Below are positions 44,676 through 56,372 of a DNA stretch of 64,000 bases, piece after piece. Origin of the DNA: Hypomyces perniciosus (lineage: Eukaryota > Ascomycota > Sordariomycetes > Hypocreales > Hypocreaceae). The notes under the pieces were generated by a model that was not told where the DNA came from, did not search any database, and worked only from the letters and a program-made list of their open reading frames with translations. The stretch spans positions 3,348,001 to 3,412,000 of the forward strand of contig SPDT01000002.1 of the NCBI GenBank assembly GCA_008477525.1. The letters run 5' to 3'. The translations under genes were made by a program, and so were the position numbers. Numbering within the stretch: the first letter of the stretch is position 1; each line of letters begins with the position of its first letter.

Positions 44676-46114
44676 CTATCGTGGCGGCGAGTTTAAACTC
44701 TGGGCCATCTGAAGCTGGGACGTGAGACGAGACTCGCGAGACGATACAGGCGTCAATGATCGACGAGCAAGGTCTGGACTGAGGCTGCGAGAGCAGAGCG
44801 ATTGGGCAAGCGACTTTCTTGTGCTATCGAGGCTCGATGGGCTCAGGGATCCGCTAGGCGTCTTTTCGTTCGTCACGAGGCCCTTGCCTTGCACAAAGGC
44901 GCTGGACCGGACGAAGGTTGGGTCTTTCTGGTAATACTTGTCCAGAATCGGATGGACCATGACGGTTTGCCGGTGAATGGTGAGTATTGAATTTGTAGGT
45001 ACATTGACCCAATTTTCTAACAACAAAGTTAGCAAAGCCACATGAAAACGAAAACGACGCCCAGACACGGATACATCCGTTTGGGAAGGGTTATTGTCGG
45101 AATTACCTCGTTCAAAGGTGAGTGGCTCGCTGGCCACGAGGACTATGTCGGCGCCTTTATCCTTTCGGTCCATTTGGTATTGCCTGTCGTCGGGTGACGA
45201 AGTTCTCGTGGCCCACTGCGTGCCGGACGAGTAGTATAGACTGGCTGCCTCATCTTGGAAGCTGGCAATGTATCGAGTGCATATCACACTGTGGCCATCG
45301 GTGACGGCAAAGTTAAGTAGACTCCTAGTGTCGACATCCTCGCTCTGCAGGATGCTCTGTGGGATGGTATCTGTCAACTCGTTGATCTGGGCAATCGTCT
45401 GCTCTACCGCCTTGCGCAACACGGTAGGCCCAAAGCCCTTCTCGGGACAGGCACTCGGATCATAGCCCAGTTGCTCGAGAGTGTTGAGGAACAGGGCAAA
45501 TGCCCATTCACTGTCGGTGCTGCCCTTGACCCCCAGAAACCACTTGTCTGCCAGCAAATCGCCTAGCCGTCTCTTGATGTGTTTCCACCCTCCAAGGCCT
45601 CCATTATGCATCCACATCAGACTGCCATGAGTGAAAGGGTGGCAGTTGTCCTCGCTGAGCGAGCCCTCGGTCGTTGCCCGGACATGGCCGAAGATGAGGC
45701 GAGAGGCTGTTTTCGAGGCGATGCGCTGCAGGTTCGTGCAGTTCCATGCAGGAATAGTCGAGGTGAAGAGGCAGGGCGCGGTGCCGAGCTTGGGATCGGT
45801 GTAGAAGCCTATTCCAAAGCCATCGGCATTGTTCTGGCCTCGGCGCGTGTCCTGTGGGCGAGAGAGTCTGGGTCAGGCGATGATGTCACGATGCCGAGTT
45901 GTTGGGGTGGAAGAGATGCTTACGAGTCGCAGGCGCGAATCAAAGGACTGCTTAAGGATCGAATGTGTGGGATCGAGTATCAGCTTCGACAGCAAGATCT
46001 CGTCGCTGCCCTTGTAGACCTGTGAGAAGAGGACGAGTCAGTATTGGTCTCCATGGCTTCGATTCTTCTGCCCGACTTCGGAGCACGAGAGCAACGCACT
46101 AGGAAGCGGCACAT
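44676..46114 (-). CDS. DUG3: Class II glutamine amidotransferase, DUG3 (glutathione degradation)
   Basis: Four exons: 46114-46100, 46019-45924, 45851-45107 and 45016-44676, giving 398 aa. The first exon is 15 nt and encodes only MCRFL, so the catalytic N-terminal Cys2 (exposed after Met removal) sits on a micro-exon. Splicing gives MCRFLVYKGSDEILL. NNADGFGIGFYTD, LIFGHVRATTEGSLSEDNCH and MWMHNGGLGGWKHIKR are Gn-AT class II active-site loops. GSTDSEWAFALFL and ERENWVNVPTNSIL match Dug3. The Ser/Arg-rich tail (about 330-398) is an addition. Family knowledge: with Dug2, Dug3 cleaves the gamma-glutamyl bond of glutathione in the cytosol. Introns: GTGCGT...CACAG, GTAAGC...CACAG and GTAATT...TTAG. 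Confidence 0.92.
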
Positions 46115-47608
46115 GATGGCTATTATCGGACAGACGGTCTTCGCTTGGCAACTCGAAAGAGAATGTCACAGGCAAAATGTTGGTGCATGCAAGAGTTTGG
46201 TGGATATCGTGTGTTCTGCAAATGCTCACTGGCCGAGAAGGGTGATGTATGTCGTACAGAGTAGACGATTGTGAATCATTGGGAGAAATGACACCATCGC
46301 ACACTGACCGATATGCGACAAATGTGGCGGGCGACTGCTGAATGGTGCTCGTACTACTAATTGGAATCTATTATTAGAACGACAGGATTGATTAAAAAAG
46401 GAAAAAGATAAAGGGGGATTAACGGGAAAAGATGGAATATTTCTCCTCTGTAATATAGCAAGGGACTGCTTAGGGAAAAGAAGGAGGGTTGTATTAATTG
46501 TTGAGGCTCTTTGAAATATTGTTACTAGTTAGGATTCAAGATGGTGATTTCAGTGAGTGAGAACGATTGGTGATGGACCAACTGCCGGCCGGCAAACGGA
46601 TGTTTAGCGACTCGGGCACGTGGGTGGTGCTGTATGTATGTACCCCAGAATCTGGGGATATCTATCAGATCTGGATATACTACTCTGCTGGATATACACC
46701 AGATTGATGCCAAGGAGTGCACTTGATGCTATATTGGCTATTCAATTCAAGACCCATGTCTTTATGGCAACTATTGGTGTGGCGCCTGAAATGGAATGGA
46801 AATCTCAATAAAAAGTCACCCTTGGTAGATTTCAAAACTAGGGAAGATGGAATTCATGTATCTACAATGAGCCGTTATCAAATGATTCAAATCTCAGACC
46901 TAACAATGAGTATTGATCGATGAAGGGATCAATGAGTTGCGATTGGTATGTAGTATCTAGTAGTAGTATGACTTGCATAACGCCGGAGGCAGCTATCAGC
47001 AGAGTGCATGTATGTTGGGGATCACCCAGAATTTTCAAGAGATGCTTTAGTTTATTCAAAAAGAATGGGAAAAAGAGAAAAAAAGGAGAAAAAAAACCAA
47101 AGCAGTAACAGCAATTCACAGAAATCGTCTCTGCACCGTATTGACAGGTGTGAGGTGGTATTCTGAAAACGGTGATTCACTGAAATGCCCGCCTCTCAGC
47201 GGCCTTCCCCCCCCCCCCCCCCACGGGTGAGCCGATGCTCCCGCTACAACGCCTGTGACAGGCGCCACCACACCGCTACAGCACTGTAACAGCGCAAGCT
47301 CGGTAATACCTAACCACCAAACAGGCAAAGAGCAGAAAAAACGCGCCCGAATCCCATTTACACGCTTCCCGCGTCACCGTGAGAGCGCGTCTCTCCACCA
47401 CGCTCCCAGCCTCAACCATTTGTCAACTCCTCGCTTAACAAAATCCCCGTCTCCGCCTCCAATCTGCGCTATGTGCAATCATCATCTTCCTCCCTTCCTG
47501 TGATCCAACCCCTCCAGCCCTCGTACCAGTATTTTTCGAACTCGTCTTCAAGAGTACAAGGTACTCCGTAATATCTTCAAATATCTCCGCTTCTCCGGGG
47601 GAGCAAAG
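46115..47608. promoter_or_regulatory. Shared intergenic promoter region of DUG3 (-) and CDT2 (+)
   Basis: Divergent starts lie 1.5 kb apart. It contains a C16 run (47207-47222), A/G-rich low-complexity DNA (about 47040-47100), a CT-rich leader before CDT2 and TACTCCGTA at 47562. No gene is seen inside. Confidence 0.55.
47207..47222 (+). repeat. C16 homopolymer
   Basis: Sixteen consecutive C, about 390 bp before the CDT2 start. Confidence 0.9.
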
Positions 47609-49962
47609 ATGGTGCATTATCATTATGGCCCGTCAACTTCAGCTTCATCAGACGCCATGCCTTCGAGTCCGCCAGCTGCCAATGCGTCGTCTCCCGCAAG
47701 TTCGATGCGCTCACCCACCAGAACGGCACGAGGAAAAGAAAGGCGAAACCCTTCGGTGACGCCACGGAGGTTTGGGAGGTTCTTTACGCCACGGTCATCT
47801 CTGCCCAGAGGTCGGAGGATATTGGGAATGCTGGACGACTCTGCCATGAACCACCGTCAGCCTGTATCACCACAGTCACTGCTCAACGATCCGTTCGACT
47901 CAGATCCGATATGCCCGTCATCTCCCACAGAAAGATTGGGCGTTTTCGATGTCGACGGCAAGGGAAGCAAGCGCATATGCCCAGATTCGCAGGAGTCAGC
48001 AACCAAGAGGAGACGAACTCTTCTTTCCGACGATATGCCGCCGCCACCGCTCAATCTTCCTGGACTCAATACTCAGAACACACGTGACGACGACATTCAG
48101 ATGTCAGATGGAAATGTTGCGACTCGAGCAGCTCAAGATAGTCTGGGGGAGAGAAGGAAAGCTACTCTTGTAAGGACATCTTCATGCATATTCGCTCAGT
48201 CGTGCTGGCTAACCTTTCAACAAGAATCTCTTCTTCAAGGCCAGTCGAGGTGGCCCACGGAGCTCACCAGAAAAGCCCAACTCTGCAGCTCGTGGTATAC
48301 TGACCTCTGACCCCAAGGCCCCTTTGGTATGCTTGTTATTTGCCCTTTGTCCACATGAGTTATTCTAACACCCCCTTCTAGATCCTCGAAGGATACAAGC
48401 CTCAACCTATTCGCAAATTCCGCAACCGAGGATTCGAATCTAATCTCCTGGATCGAGAGCATGGCTTCTCTTCACACGCCGGCAAGCAATATCTCGCCTA
48501 CCCAGCATGCGATCCGAGAACAGAAACCGCGGCATTTTACAGTCGGAGCATCGATATCCACAACTGTACGGCATATGCTGGCACGGGTAACACTATCCCC
48601 TTCAGCTTAGCAAGCTGCCACAGATCCTCAGTTACAGCCATTGGAGATGAACAAGGCTTCGTACGTCTTTTCAACACGACCATGAACGAAAGCCCTACCA
48701 ACTCTAAAGTTGACATCCATGTTGCCGTCCATGACAATGCCATAATGGATCTCTCGTTTTCTGAGGATGACATGCGACTCGGCACCGCTTGTGGGGATCG
48801 AACTGGAAAGATTCTTGACGTTGCGACTCAGACTGTGTCTGCTGAACTGGGAGGAGGACACTGGGATTCATTACGTCAAATCTCATTCCAGCCAGGACAA
48901 GCAAACGGTAATGCCATTGCCACGTCAGACCGATCTGGTCGCATCCAGATTTGGGATTTGAGATGTTCTTCAGCTCCTATCAACAGCTTCTCTTGCATCG
49001 GCCCTGACGGTGTCAGGCTGCGCGATACCACATTAGATCCATTATCGGGCAAGACAGTCAACACGATTGCCAATGCCCACGAACGCACAGTTGAGGGCAA
49101 CACCACATCTGCCTCCGTCACGGCCATCCAGTGGATGCCAGCCGGTCGCGAGCACCTACTCCTCTCCGCATCAGAAGCGAACGCCTCCATCAAGCTCTGG
49201 GACACTCGGTATATCAAACCCCGACGACAAGCAGAAGAGACTCCGCTAGCAGTGACTCCTGAGCCTCGCGGTCACGCGTGGCGTTCCTATGGCATCACCT
49301 GCATGGCTCTGAGCTCAGATGCAGCACGTTTGTATGCTGTCTGCAAGGATAGCACTGTGTATGCATACTCGACTGCCCATCTCATGCTTGGTCATGCCCC
49401 TGAGCTTGTCGACGGTGCAGCTAAGCGCCGGCCAGGAGGCGTGGAGGGGCTCGGTCCGCTGTACGGCTTCAAGCACGACTTGTTCCGCGCGCAATCCTTC
49501 TACGTCAAATGCGCTATCCGTCCGAGCATCAACGGCTCATCCGAACTCCTCGCCGTCGGCAGCACTGATGGTTGTGCTGTGCTCTTCCCTACCGACGAGC
49601 GGTATCTCCGTAGTGCCTGGACCAAACGCTCACATATCCTCTCCGACACTCCCTCATTCTCCGGTACACCTTCACAAATCTCTACACCATCGGGTCTCGG
49701 CTCCTCAGCAACACCCTCCATCCCTATATCTCGCATCGGCACACCCCTCATCCGCGGCCACAGCCGTGAAGTCACCACCCTGAGCTGGTCCCATGACGGC
49801 AAGCTTGTCACTGCGTCAGATGATTACATCGTTCGCCAGTGGCAGCGGGGTGAGGTCCAGGCGCGCCATCTTCGCCAAGTTGGAGAATTCGGCGGCGAAA
49901 GACACATGGCTGGATGGGCCGACGTGGGTGACGACTGGGATACCGCATGCGACGAAGAATAA
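47609..49962 (+). CDS. CDT2: WD40 protein, CDT2-like substrate receptor of CRL4
   Basis: Three exons: 47609-48169, 48225-48326 and 48382-49962, giving 747 aa. Introns are GTAAGG...CAAG and GTATGC...TCTAG. The N-terminal about 190 residues are disordered, with RRFGRFFTPRSSLPRGRRIL and a basic KRRR. A WD40 propeller follows: GRIQIWDLRCS and ASIKLWDTRYI are WDxR (DWD-box) repeats used to dock on DDB1, and RGHSREVTTLSWSHDGKLV and DDYIVRQW form the last blade. Order and motifs fit Cdt2/DTL, the PCNA-linked receptor that directs Cdt1 and Spd1-type inhibitors to ubiquitination in S phase. Assignment rests on these motifs, not on a search. It converges with the heme-oxygenase-like gene. Confidence 0.85.
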
Positions 49963-50408
49963 AAGAAACGAGTTTACGGCTCCTTCTCCCTCGTCTTGTT
50001 TAATTCGCGTATTGGTGTTGGCGGCGTGTGCTTGGATTGGCATTGAATGAATCTAGGTTAGGTATACCCCCCTTGTTTGGAACGAACTGTTTGTATTTCA
50101 TAAAAGCATAGCCACGGCGTTTTTGGTCTTGAAAGGGCATTGTTTGGATGATGATAGTAAATGCATTGAAGACGCAAATGAATCCAATTTGAGTAAAGTC
50201 ATAACCTCGTTCCCTAACAATACTATTCATAAGTGAGACATTCCGTAGGTCTCTTGAAAGCCATCTCTAAAAGAAGTCTGGTCCCCGGAATGAAGATCGA
50301 TGCCCCAAGTCCGATACAGTCTCCAATAAAGAAAGACGCCCAGCGCCAAACATCATCACTAGTGTCCCTATGCTAACAACCCCTGCTTGCCCCTAACAAG
50401 ATCTCAGA
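49963..50408. other. Intergenic between converging genes; nothing seen
   Basis: 3' flanks of CDT2 (+) and the heme-oxygenase-like gene (-) only. Confidence 0.65.
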
Positions 50409-51824
50409 TCAGACCGCAAGTCTAGCAAGACTGAAGCTCTGCATGAATAATGAACAAAGGAGCACGAGTCCAACAACGCCAACGAATGCCCATCTGGATA
50501 CAGGAATGCCAGCGAGTCCCTGAGACGCCATCTTCAGGCTGTCACTGGATTTGCCGTCTAGCATGACGGGATGACCACGCGGGGGAACGGGCAGGGACTT
50601 TGCAAACTTCATAGATTTGGGAAGACCCGGGCAGCGATCAATCCCCGTGGGAATAGCAGCGTCATCTTTTTCGTCAATGGGTGTGGTTTCGCTGCTAGAC
50701 GAGTACTTGGATGAGTTTTTCACGCTTCGCTCTCTGGTGACGAGTACACTGTCTCTGAGACGAGATCCCATGTGGTTCTTGAGTACGCTGGCGACAGAAA
50801 AGAGACAGCTTGAGCCCGGCTTCTCCTCCTGCTCCTGCCAGATCTCGTCGAGTTGGCCAACAATAAGCCCGACATTCTCGAAGACGAAGATAGACTCCTG
50901 GATGATATCGTGCCTCTCCTGCGGGGACAGCTTGTCCTCCCAATCAAAGAGCTTCTCCTTATACTCGCGCTTCAAATCCTCGCCATCCTCTGCCGTGTCA
51001 AAGCCCCAGAAACGCAATGGGATGGAATTGGAAGCATGTGAGTTCGGGCCAACCTGAGAGGGCAACTGGTTTGTTGGCTCGTGGTCGGCTTTGGCAACGG
51101 CATCAGGATCACAGGGCTGAAGACCAGGCTTGATAGGCGATGGAACAGCCTCCCAGAACTCATTGCCAGCTTTCTCAAATGAGGCTCGGACAAAACGACC
51201 GCCGGCGAAGAGTGCCATGAACAAGATGTACGAGTAAGCGACGAGAACATGAGGCTTATTGTGCACAGCTCGCTTGATGTGGCTGACGAAGTCGCCGATA
51301 CGCCCTGTCTCACCGATAGTTTTGAGCTGCTCGTTTAGAATCTCGTCAGACCAGCCTGTCGAAGCACGGATATCGGCTCTGAGGCGGTGTGAACGCATGA
51401 GATCAGGGAGATACAAGTGCTTCAAGATCGAGTGAACGCGCTCACACACCGCTGTGTTGGAGTTGTCAATGTTCCCAAGAGGAGGATCCGTGTCATTGGA
51501 ACCATCGACGATGCTATCAGCTGTGTCGGATGTATATGGCGTGTCGAGAATATTCCGCCATAGTTTCTCGAATGTCATGTAGATGGGCAAAAAGTGTAGC
51601 ATGCCAGAGATGTAGGGGCCTGAGTCGGTAGCTTGAGGAGGCAACGCCAGTGGCAGTCTGGCCATGATAAGCCTGTTGATCTTAGCGTGGACATTTCTAG
51701 TCGTGACAACAATATCCTCGGCGAGCGGTTTTTGGATGTCAGAGGAGTGCTCCTCTGGACTGGTGGTCGTGGGGGTGGTCGAGGAAGCCATGACGGCTGA
51801 AGGGGGAACAGGATCCTCAACCAT
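50409..51824 (-). CDS. Heme-oxygenase-like protein with C-terminal membrane anchor
   Basis: A single frame of 471 aa. TTRNVHAKINRLIMARLPLA (about 41-60) offers a histidine where heme oxygenases hold the proximal ligand. YISGMLHFLPIYMTFEKLW follows as in the family, and VLVAYSYILFMALFAGGRFV (about 196-215) parallels the AY-RY-GDLSGG distal helix with its Gly pair. A long insert (about 225-300) and Ser-rich linker precede a single membrane span near the end (RWAFVGVVGLVLLCSLFM), giving a tail-anchored ER or vacuole topology like Hmx1. True heme oxygenase releases iron, CO and biliverdin; divergent fungal members may not be catalytic. Mets at residues 1 and 12 are both plausible starts. Confidence 0.82.
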   Translation of the reverse strand: MVEDPVPPSAVMASSTTPTTTSPEEHSSDIQKPLAEDIVVTTRNVHAKINRLIMARLPLALPPQATDSGPYISGMLHFLPIYMTFEKLWRNILDTPYTSDTADSIVDGSNDTDPPLGNIDNSNTAVCERVHSILKHLYLPDLMRSHRLRADIRASTGWSDEILNEQLKTIGETGRIGDFVSHIKRAVHNKPHVLVAYSYILFMALFAGGRFVRASFEKAGNEFWEAVPSPIKPGLQPCDPDAVAKADHEPTNQLPSQVGPNSHASNSIPLRFWGFDTAEDGEDLKREYKEKLFDWEDKLSPQERHDIIQESIFVFENVGLIVGQLDEIWQEQEEKPGSSCLFSVASVLKNHMGSRLRDSVLVTRERSVKNSSKYSSSSETTPIDEKDDAAIPTGIDRCPGLPKSMKFAKSLPVPPRGHPVMLDGKSSDSLKMASQGLAGIPVSRWAFVGVVGLVLLCSLFMQSFSLARLAV

Positions 51825-52923
51825 ACTTTAGAATAGAACCTGCTGAAAAGGGATAATAGAGAGAGAATATAATCTAGGAAGTATGGATGTTGAGAGAACC
51901 GAAACCCCTTGACTTAGGATAGATACGGGGGATATATATGCCGGACTAACGACGCCGGGAGATATACTGGGCTCCGCGTTCCGTGAAGAGAAATACGGAA
52001 GAAGGAAGAATGCAGGGATCAACGGACAGTTGAAGGATTAGAGAGGGTGATGAATTGGATCCCGAGTCACTCTCGCGCCTTCCGCCGTGCGGTTCTGAAA
52101 CACTCTTTATCAACATCTCATCGTCCACGTCAGACCGTGACCATGTGAGCTGAATCTCTCTGAGATCCACATACCTGGTATTGGTCTTAACTTGGTAGTC
52201 TAGTTTGACGGTAGTCGTCGTGAAACTAAGATGTGATTCACAAACCACGTAGATCGGGCCTAGGTACGGACCACACGGTGTTAATCGTATGCCGGGGATG
52301 TCCCTTACAGACAAGATAGTAATATCTTCTCCACTTAGTTTAGTAGAAAAGGAAATGCGATGCTACCATCGACGGCACGGAGTGAAACGCGCTCCATAGA
52401 TATATAAAGAGTCAAAGTGGTGGTAAATCGCGGCACCCCTACATCGTAAAGCCGACGCTGTTCTCTTTATGGATCACAGTCCGCTTTCACCTCGGCATAT
52501 GTCATGGGTACCAAGGTTGATTGATGTATGACTTGATTGCCATCCCTTGGCGGACTCAAATAACCACTCACTAATGCTCCGGATCGGTGCCCAGATACTA
52601 TGTAACATCGGTGAAGACATTCCAGTGCTTTACTAATATCTAATATTATTAGCATTGCGTGTGATTAGTGGGGAGCTGAATGGTGAATCCATGTATGATT
52701 GTATGCAACAAGCTAGTCGTGCCCATGCGTCTCCATATCTAGGTAGTATATTATGTGTCAGTAACGCTGGTTTATGAAACAAAGGTAAAAAGCAAATGCT
52801 AGCAGAATGTTCCCTTCCGCGAGATCTGCCCAGCAGCTAATAGCAGTGATGCCGTATGAATCCCCACAAACTTTTCCAGAACGCCATAGTCCCTTGTCCA
52901 AGGAATGCATATCTTAATCTCAT
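51825..52923. other. Intergenic 1.1 kb; no gene seen
   Basis: Promoter side of the heme-oxygenase-like gene and 3' flank of the DMT transporter. Only short unconvincing frames. Confidence 0.6.
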
Positions 52924-54474
52924 CTAGTATATCCCATCTCCGCCAGCTCGACGACTAGTACCGGCAAGGGTGAGACCGGGAGATGTGGCAGAATCGAAAT
53001 CAGCGACTCCGTCAGTCTCTCTCTTTTCGTCTGTCGCCTCTTCGCTCTCGTTGCTCACAAAGACGAATGATACAAATACCACCGCTGCACCGATCCAGTA
53101 GATGAAGCTAGAGTATTGCCCGTACTGAATCATCTCGCCGATTAGCGATAGAGGTATCGTCAGAGACAGCCCCACCGTGACAACCAACGGAGTGGTCAAC
53201 AGCATAGCAAATGCCCAGGATATGTCGCTAACTAATGACGATATAGAGTTGATCTATAGGTACATTGTAAGCACATGTCTCGGAGCAAGGATTGGACTCC
53301 CTTCGACTTACCACTATGATTGCCCAGATCTGGCCTGTCGGAGGCATCTCAAACTGTGTGATAGCAAAGTCAGCCCTCCCTTGATCCCTCCATAACTACC
53401 CCGGGGAATGCAACGCACCGGTTCAACGCCCGTCCAATGCAGGATAAAGAAAAGCGGCCACAAAAAGACCAAGTTAAACACTCCCACTAGTCCAAAGAAC
53501 AGCTGCATGTTGACTTTATCCTCGTCGCCCACCCGTCTCTTCATCACTGTGACGTACATGCCATATATCACAGCACTCAGGAACGCCATAGCGTCTCCAA
53601 TAGCAATCTGCCCCGGCGTCTTGTGCGGGAAAGACCCTCTATTCTCATCACTCTTTCCAGACAGATCCACTGTCGAGATGAGTACGATGCCGATCAGCGA
53701 GGCCAGCACGCCAATCAACTTGCGCACTGAAAAAAGCTCAACGCCAAAGATAGAGCCGAAAATGAGCGTCCAGACGCTACTTGTTGATGTCAATATCGTT
53801 GTGCTTGCAACACTGGTGTACTCTAGGCAGGCCGAGGCAAAGTAGTTGGCCAGGAACCACAGCATGCAGAACTCGAGGCTGAGGACTGCCGTCTCTCGAA
53901 AGCCGAGCTTCTCTACTGTGTTTTGGGAAGACTCCACAGCGCCTTCGTCGTCGACAAGCAAGCGTTCGCCAGTTATTTGATCCTCTTCGTCCGTTGTTGA
54001 TTTGATGGGGGTGGCCCCGTACCGATACTCCAACCACATGCCCTCCAAATCATTCCGCAGCCCCCGAATTCCATTTCTAAGCATGTATTTGACGAACATG
54101 GGTACCAAAGATATCGCAAACATCGAAGTGTTGACGTAAACGAGAAAGAACGGTTTATCGTAGGTATGATCAGAGAATATGAACTGATCGCAATGTTAGT
54201 CAGTATTATGCTCGAACGTAGGATAGACGTAACGGCTGCTTACACTGGCAAGAAAGTTGGACAGCGTCCATAAAAACACCGTCACCAACAGAAGCAGTAT
54301 TCCCAGGGTCCTCCTAGCCATCCCCGCCAGCCCCATGCTGTCGCGGAAGCCCCCCTTCTTGAAGGGCGACTCTGAGCGGCTACGAACCGAAGAACCCATG
54401 GAGGCGGCCAGCTCGGCGGCATCGTCCGAGAGGCGCCTCAGATCCTGCACTGGGACAGCCTCGGCAGTCTGCAT
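52924..54474 (-). CDS. DMT/EamA-family transporter (SLC35F5/Thi74-like, vacuolar)
   Basis: Four exons: 54474-54244, 54183-53419, 53353-53312 and 53253-52924, giving 455 aa. The 42-nt exon 3 encodes FEMPPTGQIWAIIV and is needed to join GVEP to NSISSLVSDISWAF. The N-terminus is cytosolic and Ser/Arg-rich. About ten membrane segments follow: LGILLLLVTVFLWTLSNFLA, DKPFFLVYVNTSMFAI, a polar loop with EEDQITGERLL, then two EamA-like halves. VLSLEFCMLWFLANYFAS, STTILTSTSSVWTLIFGS and LLTTPLVVTVGLSLTIPLSL are characteristic of the fungal relatives of YML018C/THI74 and animal SLC35F5. Likely a vacuolar or Golgi solute carrier; substrate unknown. First gene of a transport-rich block. Confidence 0.9.
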
Positions 54475-55116
54475 CGTCGTCGTCTTCTTCGTATGCTTCG
54501 GTATCGCTCCTGGCGGCGGTGCCGTCTTGTCAACGGTAGGGTCGTGGGATCATGAGACCATGAGATTATGTGCAAATTAAGTGTGATCCGGTCGCACGTG
54601 TACCAGGTCTCGCACGGGATGTCGGCGCATCTAGACCGACAGAGAATGATTGATTATAGGGCTCGCCAGTGTCGACGATTCGGGGAGAAACGAATGGATA
54701 TGCCGCAATATCGAGCGACATGAAGGAAGATATCGCACAATGTTGTCCAGACTGATTGTTGGTTGCGAGAAAGATGAGTCTCCAATAGGACGATGTTGGC
54801 GGGCCATACACAGTACAGTGCATACTCCGTACGCCGTCATCCAATTTAGTTTCCTAAAGGAGTCCCGAGGTCCGCTACAGGGGCCCGCTACAGGGGTTTG
54901 CAGGTTCTAACTTCTCCCTGTCAAAGCCTGCCAAGCGTCAAGTCAGCGCCTTTTCCAGCGCCATTGCAGCCAGAGCGCCCCTGTTTCAACGCCTCAAAGC
55001 GCACCATTGAGATGGGCGATTTCACCATTCCAGATTTCCTTTTCCTGTGCAATATGCATATCTATCAACAACAAGCCAGGTATTTTATTTTTATTATTTT
55101 TTATTACTAATACCAG

Positions 55117-55132
55117 TACGGAGTACTCCGTA
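55117..55132. repeat. Perfect 16-bp palindrome TACGGAGTACTCCGTA
   Basis: The two halves of the dispersed 9-mer are joined head to head, sharing the central TA. Confidence 0.95.
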
Positions 55133-55344
55133 TGTATTACTACTTGTCAATACTCAATGCTCTCGGGCCATCTTATTGTCTCTTCCACAATGGGTTTAGA
55201 TGCCGGGACGCCGTTGCGCCACGGAGAATTCTCGCCAAGGCTCTCCGGAACCACATGACTTCCTCTATTTCGTATCCCCGAAGTGCCCCGAGCAGATGGT
55301 CCAGACTTGATATTACTACTCCTACTACTAATAGGGTAACTTTT

Positions 55345-55373
55345 GATATCGATATTGATATTGATATTGATAT
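55345..55373. repeat. GATATT microsatellite, nearly five units
   Basis: GATATC followed by three GATATT units and GATAT. Confidence 0.9.
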
Positions 55374-55414
55374 GAGCAACCTTATATATAAGAGCACTGG
55401 GACAACTCAACATA

Positions 55415-56372
55415 TCATGCTTCAAACGTCATGGCCTCGGGTCCCATGCCCTTACCCTCAACAAGAACACCTGCCTTTCGCAAGATGGCAACGCAGTTTG
55501 ACACAACTTCCGCCTTGACACCCTCCGTCTTGGTCGGGAACTTGACCGTCTTCAGCCACTCCCTAGCGTCAGGCTCAGTGTATCCTAGATGCGTAGAGAT
55601 GTACTGAACAGCCTCCTCCTGGTTCTCGTTAAAGTGGACAATGCCCTTATCCAGCTTCTCAAACAAGTCCTTGACACGGGCATCCAATCCTCCTCCCTGA
55701 GTGAGCTTCGTAGACGCCACAATCTTCCAGCTGCTCCACGGCGTGTAAATCTCGCCCACGCGGCGGATCTCGCCAGAGTCGTAGAACTTCTTGGATGTGA
55801 AGTGCTCCCACATGAAGAAGTCGGCCTCGCCCGAGTTGACGGCGTTGCGCAGATTCTCAAACGTGTTTAGAACCACTGTATCAGAGAAGGGTTGGGTCTC
55901 GGAAGAGGAGAGCCAACCGTGCTTGTCGGCCAGAACGAAGCCCATGACGTAGCTGCCAGAGCCAATACGTGAGACGCCGATCTTGCCGCCCTTGAGAGAG
56001 TCAATGGACGTGATTTCGGGTCTTTTGACTCCGGTAGAGATGGCCCAACCTTTTCACAATTAGATCGGTATATCGCATCTGAGACACGAAGAATATCGTT
56101 CATCACTTACAAAGCGGGGTCTCAACATAGGTTCCCACCAGACGATATCCGCCATCGCCCTCAACGCCCTCCTTTCCAAGCCCAGCGATCCATCCCTCGG
56201 TCAAGCCAATAGCCACGTCAATTTCGCCAGCTCGCAGGGCCGTGACCATGTGGCCAGTGCCAGAGGGAAAGGGAATCAGGGTGGCATCGAGGCCGAAGTG
56301 CTTCTGGGCGAAGTGAAGTGGGGTGGAAAAGTGCTCTGGGACGAAGCCAATACGCAGACCCTGAGTTGCCAT
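55415..56372 (-). CDS. Periplasmic-binding-protein-like (PBP type II fold) protein, Ca3427-like
   Basis: Two exons, 56372-56111 and 56049-55415, giving 298 aa. The intron has GTAAGT, a TCTAATT branch and an AAG acceptor, and joins ETPLC to WAISTGVKRPEI. LRIGFVPEHFSTPLHFAQ, TALRAGEIDVAIGLTEGW, GGKIGVSRIGSGSYVMG, LNTFENLRNAVNSGEADFF and WKIVASTKL follow the two-lobed fold of SsuA/NMT1-type binding proteins. No signal peptide or membrane helix, so it should be intracellular, as for fungal Ca3427-type proteins. The ligand is unknown; thiamine-precursor-like or sulfonate-like small molecules would be guesses. Starts 811 bp from, and divergent to, the MFS gene, so a shared promoter is possible. Confidence 0.85.

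Larger units (their letters stand above)
54475..55414. other. Intergenic 0.9 kb with palindrome and microsatellite
   Basis: Promoter side of the DMT gene and 3' flank of the PBP-like gene. It contains TACTCCGTA (54823), the 16-bp palindrome 55117-55132 and a GATATT repeat (55345-55373). A 14-bp CAGGGGCCCGCTACAGGG-like doublet of GCTACAGGGG lies near 54875-54897. No gene. Confidence 0.6.
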
